Assembly (NCBI GenBank): GCA_007115705.1
Contig: QXEO01000546.1
Span: forward strand, 11,981,867 to 12,045,866
Length of the DNA stretch: 64,000 nucleotides
Direction: 5' to 3'
Source: Dactylis glomerata
Taxonomy: Eukaryota; Streptophyta; Magnoliopsida; Poales; Poaceae
This document shows, in pieces, positions 1 to 11,540 of the stretch (position 1 is the stretch's first letter; the number at the start of each line of letters is the position of its first letter). Under the pieces are notes generated by a model, which was not told the origin of the DNA, did not search any database, and worked only from the letters and a program-made list of their open reading frames with translations. Made by a program: the position numbers and the translations under genes.

Positions 1-629
1 GTGGCGTTTTTATGCATTTTCCAGAACTAACCTATTAACAAGATGCCACAGTGCCAGTTCCCTGTTTTCTGCTGTTTTTGTGTTTCAGAAAAGTTACAAA
101 GGAATATTCTCGGAATTGGACGAAACAAAAGCCGAACGTCCCAATATTAAATGAAGCTTCCAGAAGACCAAAGAGGAGATGGAGACGAGCCAGAGGCTGG
201 CCTCACCACCAGGGGCGCGGCCCATCCCCTGGCTGCGCCGCCCTATGGTGAGCGCCCCTGGTCCACTTCTGACGCTGCCCCTTCGCCTATAAAGACTCCC
301 CGACGGGAAAAACCTAAAGACCCGATCAATTTTCTGGAAAGATATCACGATCAACCGCCGTCGTCGACCTGAGATCGGGAGGGTCCAGAAGCTCTTCCCG
401 GCACCCTGCCGGAGAGGGGAATCGCCACCGGAGGTCTTCTTCATCCCCATGCTTGCCTCCGGCACGATGAGTGAGTAGTCTACCTTGGACTATGGGTCCA
501 TAGCAGTAGCTAGATGGTTGTCTTCTCCACCATGTGCTTCATGTTTAGATCTCGTGAGCTGCCTTACATGATCGAGATCACCGTTATGTAATTCTACATG
601 TTGTGTTTGTTGGGATCCGATGAATATTG
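1..629 (+). mobile_element. LTR A0, left part (Athila-like Gypsy LTR)
   Basis: This is the left part of an LTR that begins roughly 75 bp before the window. It aligns by eye with the other LTRs here (19167, 24793, 28829). It carries a TATA box in the CTATAAAG context near 288-295 and the shared block around GATCTCGTGAGCTGCC. It is cut at 629 by a CACTA transposon and resumes at 11782 after the TTG target duplication. Short ORFs here are LTR shadows. Confidence 0.85.
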
Positions 630-846
630 CACTAGTGGGGACAGGGCCTATAGTCCCGGCCCGTAAGGGGCTTTAGTCCCGGTTCACCAACCGGGACCAA
701 CGAGGCGGGACTAAAGGCCTCAACTTTAGTCCCGGCCCTGTTCCAAGCCGGGACCAAAGGTGCTCCACGTGGGCGCCTCGCAGCGCCCTCAGGGGCAGGA
801 CCTTTAGTCCCGGTTCTTCACACGGACCGGGACTAAAGAGTTTCTG
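630..846. repeat. CACTA left terminal and sub-terminal repeats
   Basis: This holds the terminal inverted repeat followed by several copies of the AGTCCCGG motif in both orientations, for example near 650, 671, 707, 728 and 808. Several pair as stem-loops (CTTTAGTCCCGG with CCGGGACTAAAG). In CACTA elements such sub-terminal arrays bind the element-encoded DNA-binding protein. That role is known for the superfamily and was not tested here. Confidence 0.8.
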
Positions 847-1076
847 CAGATTTTGTTTATTTTAGGATTTTAGGGTTTTAGGGTTTAGGGGTTCGGGAGA
901 TTAACGTGATGCCTCGTTTGGTGTTCGGGAATTAGTTTTCATATAATTCTAAATATACATGTTTATGCATATATATATAAGATTAACTTATCTTACAAAC
1001 GAGCATATATATACAATTATATGGAGATCTAAATTATCGGGACTAGAGCCCGTCTATTTGATTACATGAACCAACA
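847..1076. other. CACTA spacer, no gene seen
   Basis: This is AT-rich sequence between the sub-terminal repeats and the stop codon of the minus-strand gene. It contains a telomere-like run (AGGGTTTTAGGGTTTAGGG, 868-888) and short TA runs. It probably holds the 3' UTR of the gene ending at 1077. I see no other feature. Confidence 0.5.
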
Positions 1077-4000
1077 TCAGTAATGGCCCCTAGCTACACT
1101 AAATCGTCCTTTGTCATCTATAGCTTCCATCCTCAGAAAGGTCGCAAGCTCCTCTGCAACAGCAATCGCGCGTTGCTCTGGTAGGTACTTCTCCCTCATG
1201 GCCGTGTACTATATAAGAAGAGGAGATGAATATGAATATCAATCATGATAACAAAGAATGACGGGTAAAAATAGAGGTGTGAATGTTCATTGCTTACGTC
1301 GTATCTGTAATCCTTGTCCTCAGAGGTAAACGTGCGAATGGTCTCGCAAACATAGTATTCGCATAGATGCGTCCCCCGTGGCTGCTGGTCGCACTTTACG
1401 AGAATAGAATATATATAATCAAAATAATAATCTAGCATCATAAATGTATTGAAAATAGAAGTATATCATACTACTACTTACCTGAGCCGCTCTAAAGGTC
1501 AGCTTCTCATGCTCGATACCGTCAGTCACGCACTTGAACCGCTTCCAAACCCTGCCCGACAAGGAAAATGATTTGCTAAGTTTTTCATTAATTGATATAT
1601 CAGAAAACCATCGAAAGAGACCGATAGAGCGCAAGAATGATTGAAATTACCCTTGGAGCATGTCCTGCAGGCTTTGGAACTGTTCCAAGGGTCTCGATAA
1701 TGGGTCGAAGGCATCAACTCTTCCCTTATCAATTTGAATGTCCAACAGAATCCAGTGGTAGCTGCACATGTATATATATATATGTGTCAGTAACTTATCA
1801 ATTACACTTATAAGTGAATGGACACAACAGAGTAAGACCCTCACCTGAAGTTGTATGGAAACAGTATGTGGTCACAGAAATTTTGATCTGTTAGAAACCT
1901 TAGAAGGTTTTCCTCTGTCTCCTTGGGGTTATCAGTTAGCGTCTTTATATGTATTTTATCTGGGTCAATAAACCCAATATTTAGGATGTTCCTACTTTTA
2001 CATTCCAGAATCTTCATTCTGCATAATAGAGTACAAGTCAGAACGGAACAAGTTATATGTAGACAATGAATTGAAATAACTGAACAAGTTATATGTAGAC
2101 AACGAATTAAAAAACTTACAGACAATAGCAACTCATAAGCGATTTGTCGAGGGCGTCGGCATTGTACATCTGGAAGAGTTCATCAAAGTCGATATGGATG
2201 TCTTTGGGGCGGCCGTAGTACTCCCGTGGGACACGCGCCACGATCATCGTTCTCCCATTCTTTGATTCACTTAAGTACCATGTATGCAAGTAACGCATAT
2301 TTGTTGGGAGATCATCCAACTTATCTTTGCTGACCAAAGGCGCTCCCATGACAAACTGTGGCTTAGGGGCTACCACAGCCTTGGGTAACCTGTCGTCTTG
2401 GGAAGCCAGAACGTCTTCAACCGGGATACCCCATTCAGCCGCCCACTTCTTTGCTAATTCCAAATCTTGCCCCTGCACCAGAGAGGGAACATTCTCGGGT
2501 AACACCCTGAGGGGTGGGATCGACTGTTTGGCCTGTTGTCCAAGCTGAGGAACGTCTGATCTTTTTTTGCTTGTAGTTGAACTTGATTTGCTCCCACTTG
2601 CACTTGCACGTGATCTGCTCTTTTGCCCTTCCTTCTGCAATGTGCGTGTATAGTCGTTAGGCTTATGGTGTAAGTCATACTGTGATGGAAGGGTCATGAA
2701 GTATTTTGCATATGCTATTTGCTTCTCGGTGTATTCCGGGCGGGGCTCGGGTTCCTTCTTTTTCATCTGCACATCATAATGTTCCTTTGCTATCCTGGCA
2801 TTTTCCTCGTCGGTACGATCATAAGGTCTGATAGGAAGATTAGCATGAGGTACCTTTGGGAGGGGCGACAGTTTGCGCTTTGGGGAGCTCCGTCGCTTAG
2901 AACTCATCGACGGAGCGTTCTTGCTGGCACGCTTCCGCTTAGTATCCTTAGCGGGCGGCGGCGGAGACGGCCGACCCAAGTCCGGCGGCGGTGATCGATC
3001 TGGACTCGTGTTGTGGTGGCCGTCGTCATGTGGAGGGCTTGGAGGTGATGGAGGTGTAGGTGACCTGCGACGACTCGGAGGCGGTGTTGTCCTTGGGGCC
3101 GAGCCTGGAAGCTTGATGTAGTTCTTGTCCCATAGGATGACTCCACCCAGTACTTCTCCGAGTGTCCTCTCATCTTCGGGTCCAGCCATGTCGAGCTCCA
3201 TATCATGAAACCCCGCCATGATTTCATCCACCCCGACTTTAGCAAAGCCTGCTGGAATCTCACGGCCATGCCAGCGTGCATCAGGGCCAGAAGGTAAAGC
3301 TTGTCCGACGGCCACCTTCATGGATATGTTCTTGAATTTCTGATGGAGTTCACATGATGTTGAATCCTTGATTCCATCCACGGGGTAGCCGGGACCACCC
3401 TCTATCATTCTTCGTGCATCGTCGGGCGGGGCCTCAGATTCAGCCACGCTGCTTTTCCGCTTAGATGGGGCGCCGGTAATATCGAGTGCAGGATCTTCCT
3501 GGCGCGCTACTCCTCTAAGCTCGTCAATCTGCTTCTGTTGCTCGTTAAGCCTGGTAAGCAACTGGTTGAACTTGTCATTCTCCTCATCCTGCTGTCGCTT
3601 CTTTGCTCTCGCTCAGCTTCTGTAAGTGTCTTGGTCTCTGGCAAACCCAAGCCACCACGGGTAAGAAGGACCGAAGCCTCGCGTTCGTCCTCCATGTTCG
3701 TCATTGCCGAGGACCAGTGTGAGCAAATTTTTCTCTCTATCTGCAGTGAACTGTCTTTTTCCCTCTTTAATTTCTTTCACTATCTTTTTCCAATTCTCCC
3801 TGGGTATCCTAAGACCGTCACTGCATATGAGGTCCCCTGTTTCTTCGTCGTACGAACCACCATGCGCAAGGAACCAATTCCTTGCTCTCAATTCCCACTC
3901 ATCACGGATGGGTTCAGGTACGATGCCTTTAGCTAGCAGATCTTGCTCTTTCTTATCCCACTTTGGGATGGCAGTCTCATAGCTCCCTGGCCCCAGCGTG

Positions 4001-4897
4001 TGGTGATATTTCTTCTTATCGGCATTTTTCTTGTTCTTTTCTGATAATGCCTTGGCATCTTCTGACTCCTTGTACTCGTGAAATGCCTTCCAGTGATTCG
4101 CCTGCTTGGCTAGGTACCCCTCGAATACTGGCACTTTCTTTGTTTTCTGATATTCTTTCCATAGCTTCTTCTTCCAGCTACGGAACAGTTCGGCCATCTT
4201 CTTTAGAGTCCACTGCTTGACTTTGGCCCTCAGTTTTTTTGCGGCGTCTTCATTCTCACATTCTGGCAGGTTGAAATGTGACATGATATCATTCCAAAGA
4301 TTATCTTTGTACCTTTCGGCGACATAGTCACTATCGGCTGCCCCTTTGCGCTTGTTCCACTCCCGAACGCTGATCGGGACGTGATCCCTAACGAGAACTC
4401 CGCATTGCTTCTTGAATGTGTCAGCAGCATTCTTAGGAAGCTTTGGTTCGCCCGTAGGCAATATCACCTCAAAGGTGTAATGCGTCCGTGCGTCCAACTT
4501 TTTAGTCGGGCCTCGTTTCGTAGCTTTGCTCGATGTGGAGGCCTAAGAGGGAGAAACATTCGTCAAATGAATATATATGTATACAATATAGAGCTATCTC
4601 CAATATTTTTCACATATTACAAGTGATTGTCGAACTTCATATGTATACCTCGCCGGACTTTATTATTTCTCCACCGGCTTCTCCACCGGCTTCTCCATCA
4701 GTGGAGCTATCACCTTCTCCGTCATTGGAGCTATCTCCGGCCCCATCGGCTTCATCTTCGTGTCGATCAACCTCCATTCCATCTCCGGAGGGGTTTAGAT
4801 ATGACGACGGAGATTCAGCAGGTTCAACGTCGGGGGCGTCTTTGATTATATCTTCGATAAGTTCTTCCTCTTCGAGGTTCCTGCTATGTGGATCCAT
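1077..4897 (-). pseudogene. CACTA second gene: Transposase_24-like protein with C-terminal Ulp1-type cysteine protease, one stop codon
   Basis: I read seven exons, all with GT-AG borders and matching phases: 4897-4649, 4542-2120, 2018-1845, 1761-1651, 1551-1482, 1393-1298 and 1208-1077, about 1084 codons. The start MDPHSR is followed by an acidic N-terminus. A basic middle part (about residues 100-390) resembles the plant transposase_24 type found in CACTA elements. Next come Pro/Ser/Arg-rich and coiled stretches. The last exons encode a C48 (Ulp1/SUMO-protease) fold: HW at the start of exon 4, VDAFDPL for the Asp, and GTHLCEYYVC for the catalytic Cys. These proteases cleave ubiquitin-like conjugates, but the role in transposition is not established. 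One in-frame TGA (3615-3613) breaks the frame; CGA to TGA is a plausible origin. The gene lies in the same orientation as the transposase gene at 7909-11226. Confidence 0.8.
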
Positions 4898-5760
4898 AGT
4901 TCTGCAAAAAACGAACATTTGATTAACTAATAAACTAACAAACTATATATGATGCAAAATATTATTTCATATTCTATTCTATTTGCAATAATCTAACTAA
5001 TATTCTATTTCTATTTGCAAATAAATTCTAACTAAATAATTCTATTTCTATTTGCAAATAAATTCTAACTAAATAATTCTATTTCTATTTGCAAATAAAT
5101 TCTAACTAATAATTCTATTCTATTGCAAATAAATTCTAACTAAATAATTCTAACTAAATAATTCTAACTAAAATAATTCTATTTCTATTTGCAAATAAAT
5201 TCTAACTAAATAATTCTAACTATAACTAACTATAACTATATCTAAAATAATTCTATCTCTAAAATAATTCTATATCTAACTATAACTATATCAAAAATAA
5301 TACTATCTCTAAAATAATTCTATCTCTAAAATAATTCTATATCTAACTATAACTATATATCAAATAATTCTATCTCTTAAATAATTCTATCTCTAAAATA
5401 TTTCTATCTCTAAAATATTTCTATCTCTAAAATAATTCTATATCTAACTATAACTATATCTAAAATAATTCTATCTCTAAGATAATTCTATCTCTAAAAT
5501 AATTCTATCTCTAAAATATTTCTATCTCTAAAATATTTCTATCTCTAAAATAATTCTATATCTAACTATAACTATATCTAAAATAATTCTATCTCTAAGA
5601 TAATTCTATCTCTAAAATAATTCTATCTCTAAAATATTTCTATCTCTAAAATAATCCTATCTCTAAAATAATCCTATCTCTAAAATAATCCTATCTCTAA
5701 AATAATCCTATCTCTAAAATACCCTAACACTAACTAATTAACACATTAACTAATTAACAC
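4898..5760. repeat. AT-rich simple tandem repeats in CACTA
   Basis: This gene-free tract is upstream of the Ulp1-bearing gene. From about 4965 to 5215 it repeats ATTCTATTTCTATTTGCAAA-like units. From about 5215 to 5725 it repeats a short unit of the form CTCTAAAATAATTCTAT many times with small changes. It probably lies in the promoter or 5' UTR side of the minus-strand gene. Confidence 0.8.
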
Positions 5761-5779
5761 CCTAACCCTAACAAAAATA

Positions 5780-6080
5780 ACCTGCAGGTATATGGCGGGC
5801 GGCGCGGCTGGCTGGACGGCGGCACTGCGGCGGCGGCGGCTGGACGGCGGGCTGGACGGCGGGCACTGCGCGGCGGCTGGACGGCGGGCACGCGCGGCAG
5901 CGGCGGTTGGACGGCCGGCGGGCGGCGCGGGCAATGCGCGCGGCGGCGCGGCGGCGCGGTGGGCTGGCGTCGCGGCGGCGCGGTGGGCAGACGGCGGCGC
6001 GGTGGGCTGGCGAGCGCGGCAGCCTGGCGGCGTCTCGGAGACTCCTCGCGCGCGAAAACTGCAAAGTGTGAGCGGCGGGG
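5780..6080. repeat. GC-rich, CpG-dense minisatellite
   Basis: This is about 300 bp of GC-rich sequence built from loosely repeated GGCTGGACGGCGGGC and GGCGCGGTGGGC units. It opens long reading frames in several frames on both strands, which is expected from composition alone. It sits between AT-rich repeats and a cluster of TTTAGTCCCGG hairpins and could be a promoter-like CpG island of the transposon. Confidence 0.7.
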
Positions 6081-6097
6081 AAGAAGGCGAAATGTTT

Positions 6098-6262
6098 TAT
6101 ACCCCGGGACCTTTAGTCCCGGGCGGTGGCTCAGGCCGGGACTAAAGGGGGGGCCTTTAGTCCCGGTTTGAACCACCACCCGGGACTAAAGGCCTCGGCT
6201 GGGGGGTTTCAGCTCAAGGGCCTTTAGTCCCGGTCCGTGGCACGGACCGGGACTAAAGGCCT
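6098..6262. repeat. Internal cluster of CACTA sub-terminal-type hairpins
   Basis: Three stem-loop pairs of the TTTAGTCCCGG type lie here, in the middle of the element. The arms start near 6108, 6150 and 6221, for example CCTTTAGTCCCGGTCCGTG with CACGGACCGGGACTAAAGG. The motif is otherwise confined to the two element ends. No CACTA terminus was seen beside it. Confidence 0.75.
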
Positions 6263-7078
6263 ATTTTCTGTTTTTTGTTTTATTTGTTTTGTAAATAGTT
6301 ATCTGTTTGCATATTTGAGAATTTAACAAAACTATAAAAATGAAAAGTGTTTGAAATTGAATAAATAATTATCTGTTTGCATATTTGAGAATTTAACAAA
6401 ACTATAAAAATGAAAAGTGTTTGAAATTGAATAAATAATTCAAAACTATTTTCTATTTTAAAAATTAATTATTTTAACTATCCTAAGTATTAACTATTTT
6501 GCTATTTTCAATTAAAAACTATGTTTATTAATATTCTTTTTGCATATTTGAGAATTTGACAAAACTATAAAAATGAAAAGTGTTTGAAATTGAATAAATA
6601 ATTCAAAACTATTTTCTATTTTAAAAATTAATTATTTTAACTATCCTAAGTATTAACTATTTTGCCATTTTCAATTAAAAACTATGTTTATTAATATTCT
6701 TTTTGCATATTTGAGAATTTGACAAAACTATAAAAATGAAAAGTGTTTGAAATTGAATAATTAATTCAAAACTATTTTCTATTTTAAAAATTAATTATTT
6801 TAACTATCCTAAGTATTAACTATTTTGCCATTTTCAATTAAAAACTATGTTTATTAATATTCTTTTTGCATATTTGAGAATTTGACAAAACTATGAAAAT
6901 AAAAAGTGTTTGAAATTGAATAAATAATTCAAAACTATTTTCTATTTTAAAAATTAATTATTTTACCTATCCTAAGTATTAACTATTTTGCCATTTTCAA
7001 TTAAAAACTATGTTTATTAATATTCTTTTTGCATATTTGAGAATTTGACAAAACTATGAAAATAAAAAGTGTTTGAAA
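6263..7078 (+). repeat. 163 bp tandem repeat array
   Basis: The landmark TGCATATTTGAGAATTT recurs at 6378, 6541, 6704, 6867 and 7030, a constant period of 163 bp, with an extra partial copy 70 bp earlier at 6308. Units differ by only a few bases. The array ends abruptly at the border of the captured gene fragment. No coding potential is seen. Confidence 0.9.
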
Positions 7079-7870
7079 GTGCACGCCGACATCCAGGTAC
7101 CAACAGACGCGCGCAGCGCAGCTCCCCAGACCGGCGCCTTAACTCCATGCATGAACACCTGCGCTAATGAATTTTGTGGCTGCTTGGGACTCGCAGGGTG
7201 TGGACGCGTTCGCGAAGCACTTCTTCGGCTCCAAGTTCCCCTGCGGCGACGGCAGGGAGGAGTTTCTGCCGGTGCGCTTCGGCCCGCCGCGGGACGGCTA
7301 CCGGCCTACGGCGGAGCGCGTCATCGGCTGTGCAGTTCCGCAGTCCGTCCGTCCGCCCCGCGCTGATAGAAGAGGCTGACCATTTCGATCGTTCGCCTAC
7401 CGCACGCTGTCATCCGTGGTTGTCTCGTCTCTATCTTGCGTTCTATCCATGCTTTGCAATGCCATGGCTGGATAGAACGGGAGATAAGATTCAGTAGAGG
7501 CTGGCTTAATTTGTCATTTGCATGTGTCTCCTTGTTCAATGTATGTCCCAGTTCTTTAGTTTAGGATACAGTGTTGTGGCGTTCGGTATGAAATGTTCTA
7601 TTCGTGGTGCTTGTGATAGCTCTGTTTGTTTCTTTGGCAATTTACCCACTGGTCAAGATGAACTGACATTTAATTGTACCGCTGTTTCTATTCTACTAGT
7701 ACTACAGTACTTGGAGTAAAATGTTTCAGTCACACTCTAACGAAAGAGGTAGTCTAAGATGAAATGTGTTGTGCTAGATGCGTTTAGACCAATCAAACTT
7801 CTAGAAGAGCGGTGTAACCGTGTCTGTCGTAGCCATGGAGAATCTTCATCATGCATTACATAAAAGGTTT
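7079..7870 (+). pseudogene. Captured host gene fragment inside CACTA (possible last exon plus 3' UTR)
   Basis: Base composition changes sharply at 7079. A GC-rich segment to about 7380 is followed by ordinary gene-like, non-repetitive sequence. On the plus strand a splice-acceptor-like CTCGCAG ends at 7197. After it a frame reads GVDAFAKHFFGSKFP and onwards to a stop at 7377-7379 (70 codons from the ATG at 7167). The rest lacks long frames and looks like 3' UTR. I do not recognise the protein. The segment runs opposite to the transposase, lies downstream of its stop codon, and ends at a 27 bp direct repeat. This is the pattern expected for gene capture by a CACTA element, which is known in grasses. 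Whether it is transcribed cannot be seen. Confidence 0.6.
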
Positions 7871-7955
7871 AATACATTATTACATTATTGCACCAACATT
7901 CCTATCTATTATTTCTGTTTTCTTCTGGGTCGTAGCCATGGAGAATCTTCATCAT
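7826..7955 (+). repeat. 27 bp direct repeat bracketing the capture border
   Basis: Identical 27 bp copies lie at 7826-7852 and 7929-7955, both beginning GTCGTAGCCATGGAG. The second copy is part of the 3' end of the TNP2 reading frame. The first lies outside the gene, at the end of the captured segment. Confidence 0.9.
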
Positions 7956-10900
7956 TCAGTAGGATGCTTGGGTTAGTCTTTACTTTGAAGGGTGGAATTT
8001 CATGAAACTTATTATAATCTACTGACATGTCTGTCTTGTCATCTACTCCCACGATGTTTCTTTTCTCTGAAAGAACTATGTGGCGCTTTGGCTCATCGGA
8101 CGATGTCTTCTTTTGCTGATTTCTTTTTCTCGTTTTTGTAGACATGTCCTTCACATAGAAAACCTGAGCGACATCGTTGGCTAGGACGAATGGTTCGTCC
8201 ATGTACGCAAGATTGTTGAGATCCACTGTTGTCATGCCGTACTTTTGGTCTACAACTACCCCGCCTCCTGTCAGCTTCACCCATTTGCACCGAAACAAAG
8301 GGATCTTAAAAGTAGGTCCATAGTCAAGTTCCCATATCTCCTCAATGTACCCGTAATATGTTTCCAAACAGTGCCCATTCTCGTCTGTTGCATCAAAGCG
8401 GACACCACTGTTTTGGTTGGTGCTCTTTTTATCTTGGGCAACCGTGTAAAATGTATTCCCATTTATCTCGTACCCTTGGAAAGTACATATAGTCGAAGAT
8501 GGTGGCCTGGCCAAACAGTACAGCTGATCTCCAACGGTGTCGTCATTCATGAGATGTGTCTGCAACCAACTACCGAAAGTCTTCTCGTGTTCCCCTTTAA
8601 TCCAAGAGTCAGCCTTCCCCGGGTTTTCGGAGCGTAGAATATTCTTGTGTCTCACGATATACGGAGCCACCACAGTAGAATTGTGTAAAACTGTGTAGTG
8701 TGCTTGAGAGAAAGAATGCCCGTCCATACATACTTTTGCTTTCCTTCCTAGTGTGCCTTTTCCTATCAGCCTACCCTCATACCGAGATTCAGGAACACCA
8801 ATCGGCTTAAGGTCAGGAAGAAAGTCCACACAAAACTCAATGACCTCCTCTGTTCCATAGCCCTTGGAGATGCTTCCTTCTGGCCTAGCACGGTTACGAA
8901 CATATTTCTTTAAGACTCCCATGAACCTCTCGAAGGGGAACATATTGTGTAGAAACACAGGACCGAGAATTCTAATCTCTTCGACTAGGTGAACTAGGAG
9001 GTGTGTCATTATATTGAAGAAGGATGGCGGGAACAACAACTCAAAGCTGACCAGACATTGGACCACATCAATCTGTAACCCTGATAGACTTTCTCGATCG
9101 ATTACCTTCTGAGAAATTGCATTGAGGAATGCACATACCTTCACAATTGCCAGACGAACATTTTCCGGTAGAATTCCCCTCAATGCAACCAGAAGCAATT
9201 GCGTCATAAGCACGTGGCAGTCATGAGACTTTAGGTTTTGGAATTTTTTGTCTTTCATATTTACGATTCCCTTTATATTCGACGAGAAGCCAGTCGGGAC
9301 CTTGATACTGAAAAGGACTTCAAAGAAGATTTCCTTCTCTTCCTTAGTAAGAGCGTAGCTGGCACGCCCTTGAAACTGCCTTGGATGCATGCCATCTCTT
9401 CCTTTATGATGTTCCTGGTCCTCCCGTGCTTCCGGTGTATCTTTTGACTTTCTATACAAGCCCAGGAAACCTAGAATATTCACGCAGAGATTCTTCGTCA
9501 GGTGCATCACGTCGATTGCGGAGCGGACCTCATGGACTTCCCAATAGGGTAGCTCCCAAAATATAGATTTCTTCTTCCACATGGGTACGCGCTTATTAGG
9601 GCCGTTAGGAACAGGTTGGCTGCCAGGACCCTTTCCAAAGATTACTTTTAAATCTTTGACCATATCAAATACTTCAGCACCAGTACGGATGTCAGGCTTC
9701 CCCCGGGGTTCTGCCTTGCCATTGAAATGCTTGCCTTTTTTCTTTAAGGGATGCTTGGGCGGAAGAAAGCGACGATTGTACGGGTACACATTCTTCCTAC
9801 ATTTGTCCAGATATATACTTTCTGTCTGATCTAAACAGTGCGTGCATGCATTGTATCCCTTGTTTGACTGTCCTGAAATGTTACTAAGAGCAGGCCAATC
9901 ATTGATGGTTACGAAAAGCAACGCTCGAAGGTCAAATTCCTCTTGTTTGTGCTCGTCCCACACACGTACACCTGGTTCGGCCGACAGCTGTAAAAGTTCA
10001 TCAACTAATGGCCTTAGGTACACATCAATGTCGTTGCCGGGTTGCTTTGGACCTTGGATAAGCACTGGCATCATAATGAACTTCCGCTTCATGCACAACC
10101 AAGGAGGAAGGTTGTAGATACATAGAGTAACGGGCCAGGTGCTGTGACTGCAACTTTGCTCCCCAAAAGGATTCATGCCATCTGTACTCAGACCAAACCA
10201 TAAGTTCCTTGCATCACCTGCAAATCTCGGGAACTCTTTCTCGATTTTTCTCCACTGCCGACCATCAGCGGGGTGCCTCAACTTAACGTCTTTCATACGA
10301 TCTTCCATGTGCCATCGCAACAACTTCGCATGATCTTTATTTCTGAACAGACGTTTCAACCGTGGTATTATAGGAGCATACCACATCACCTTGGCAGGAA
10401 CCCTCTTCCTGGGTGGCTCGCCCTCAATCTCACCAGGGTCATATTTTCTGATCTTATACCGCAATGCAGTGCATACCGGGCATTTATCCATATTCTCATA
10501 CTTCTCACCGCGGTAGAGGATGCAGTCATTAGGGCATGCATGTATCTTCTGCACGTCTAATCCTAGAGGGCAGACAAGCTTCTTTGCTTCGTACATGCTG
10601 GCGGGCAATTCGTTCTTTCTTGGAAGCATCTTCTTCATCAGTACCAGCAACTTTTCGAATGACGAGTCAGTCACACCGGTCTCTGCCTTCCACTTCAGCA
10701 ATTCCAGTGTGCTACCCAGCTTCTTCTAGCCATCTTCACAAGTTGGGTACAACAATTTGTTGTGGTCCTGTAACATCTGCTCGAACTGCAACCTCTCCTT
10801 TTCTGTGTCGCAGCCTCGCCGTGCTTCAGAAATGACCCGGCCAAGATCATCAGCGGGCTCATCTGGTTCCCGTTCTGCACCCTGATCTTCTTCTTCATTG

Positions 10901-11226
10901 TCTTCCATTGCGGTATCAGCATACTCAGGGAACATAGATTGGTAGTTGTCATCATCGTTCTCTTCTTCTTCATCGTCGTCTTCCATCATAACCCCTCTTT
11001 CTCCGTGCTTGGTCCAAACATTATAGCCCGACATAAAACCGGACCGAAGCAGGTGGCTCTGAATGACTCTTGAGGAAGTGTAATCCTTCTCATTCCGACA
11101 TTCAACACATGGACAAAACATATAGCCACCACCATGCTTGTTCGCATCGGCCGCATCTCGAAAAGAATGCACGCCTTCTCTGTAATCGGCGGTGCGTCGA
11201 TCACCGTACATCCATGGATGGCCCAT
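7909..11226 (-). pseudogene. CACTA transposase, TNP2/TNPD family, interrupted by one TAG
   Basis: This is an intron-free frame of 1106 codons starting MGHPWMYGDRR at 11226 and ending at 7909. The N-terminus (about residues 1-85) is a transposase-associated domain with a CPCVEC zinc-ligand motif. An acidic linker follows. The TNP2 core (Transposase_21) includes FGLSTDGMNPFG, TINDWPALSN and CTHCLD. The later parts resemble DUF4218 (LVHLVEEIRILGPVFLHNMF) and DUF4216 (RCKWVKL, DEPFVLANDVAQVFYV). These enzymes cut CACTA ends and join them at 3 bp target sites. A single in-frame TAG lies at 10728-10726; both sides are in the same frame, and CAG to TAG is a plausible origin. Apart from that the frame is open, which suggests recent decay. 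An upstream 5' UTR exon with a splice before 11226 is possible (GACGCAG precedes the ATG). Confidence 0.9.
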
Positions 11227-11540
11227 CTGCGTCATGCAACAGTATATCAAACACAATCACGATCCTAAAAATTAGTACCGCACGGTCTAAACGAGGAAAT
11301 ATAGTTGCTAACCTTTTAGAATAAGTGGAAATAAAGAGGAAGAGGCTTAAGCGTGGCTCGGGCACCTCATATCGTAGTTGTGTTCAGGTGAACTGAAGCG
11401 GCATCGCTCTAACACACATTTCAACAAACACCTCTAGTGCATCCAAGCAAAAAGGTGAGCTAGCACACACCCACACTCATCCATCCAAGAAAAATGCAGG
11501 GGAGAGAGGGGCTGCGGCCAATATATATAGGCAGAGGACA
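11227..11540 (-). promoter_or_regulatory. CACTA transposase 5' flank
   Basis: This region lies between the transposase start and the right sub-terminal repeats. It should contain the minus-strand promoter and 5' UTR. A TATATATA run at 11520-11527 sits next to the repeats in a suitable place for a minus-strand TATA box. No gene is seen. Confidence 0.4.

Noticed and set aside
868..888. AGGGTTTTAGGGTTTAGGG as an interstitial telomere repeat
   Set aside because: Only about three imperfect units occur inside a transposon spacer, too few to support a telomeric origin.
2873..3121. Plus-strand Gly/Arg-rich frames inside the Ulp1-bearing gene
   Set aside because: They are antisense shadows of the Pro/Arg-rich coding exon on the minus strand.
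4965..5725. Regularly spaced short repeats that could suggest a CRISPR array
   Set aside because: There are no unique spacers; it is AT-rich simple-sequence tandem repeat in a plant transposon.
5746..6179. Several overlapping Arg/Pro/Ala-rich frames on both strands
   Set aside because: They come from a GC-rich minisatellite without stops. All frames are open at once and the protein is low-complexity.
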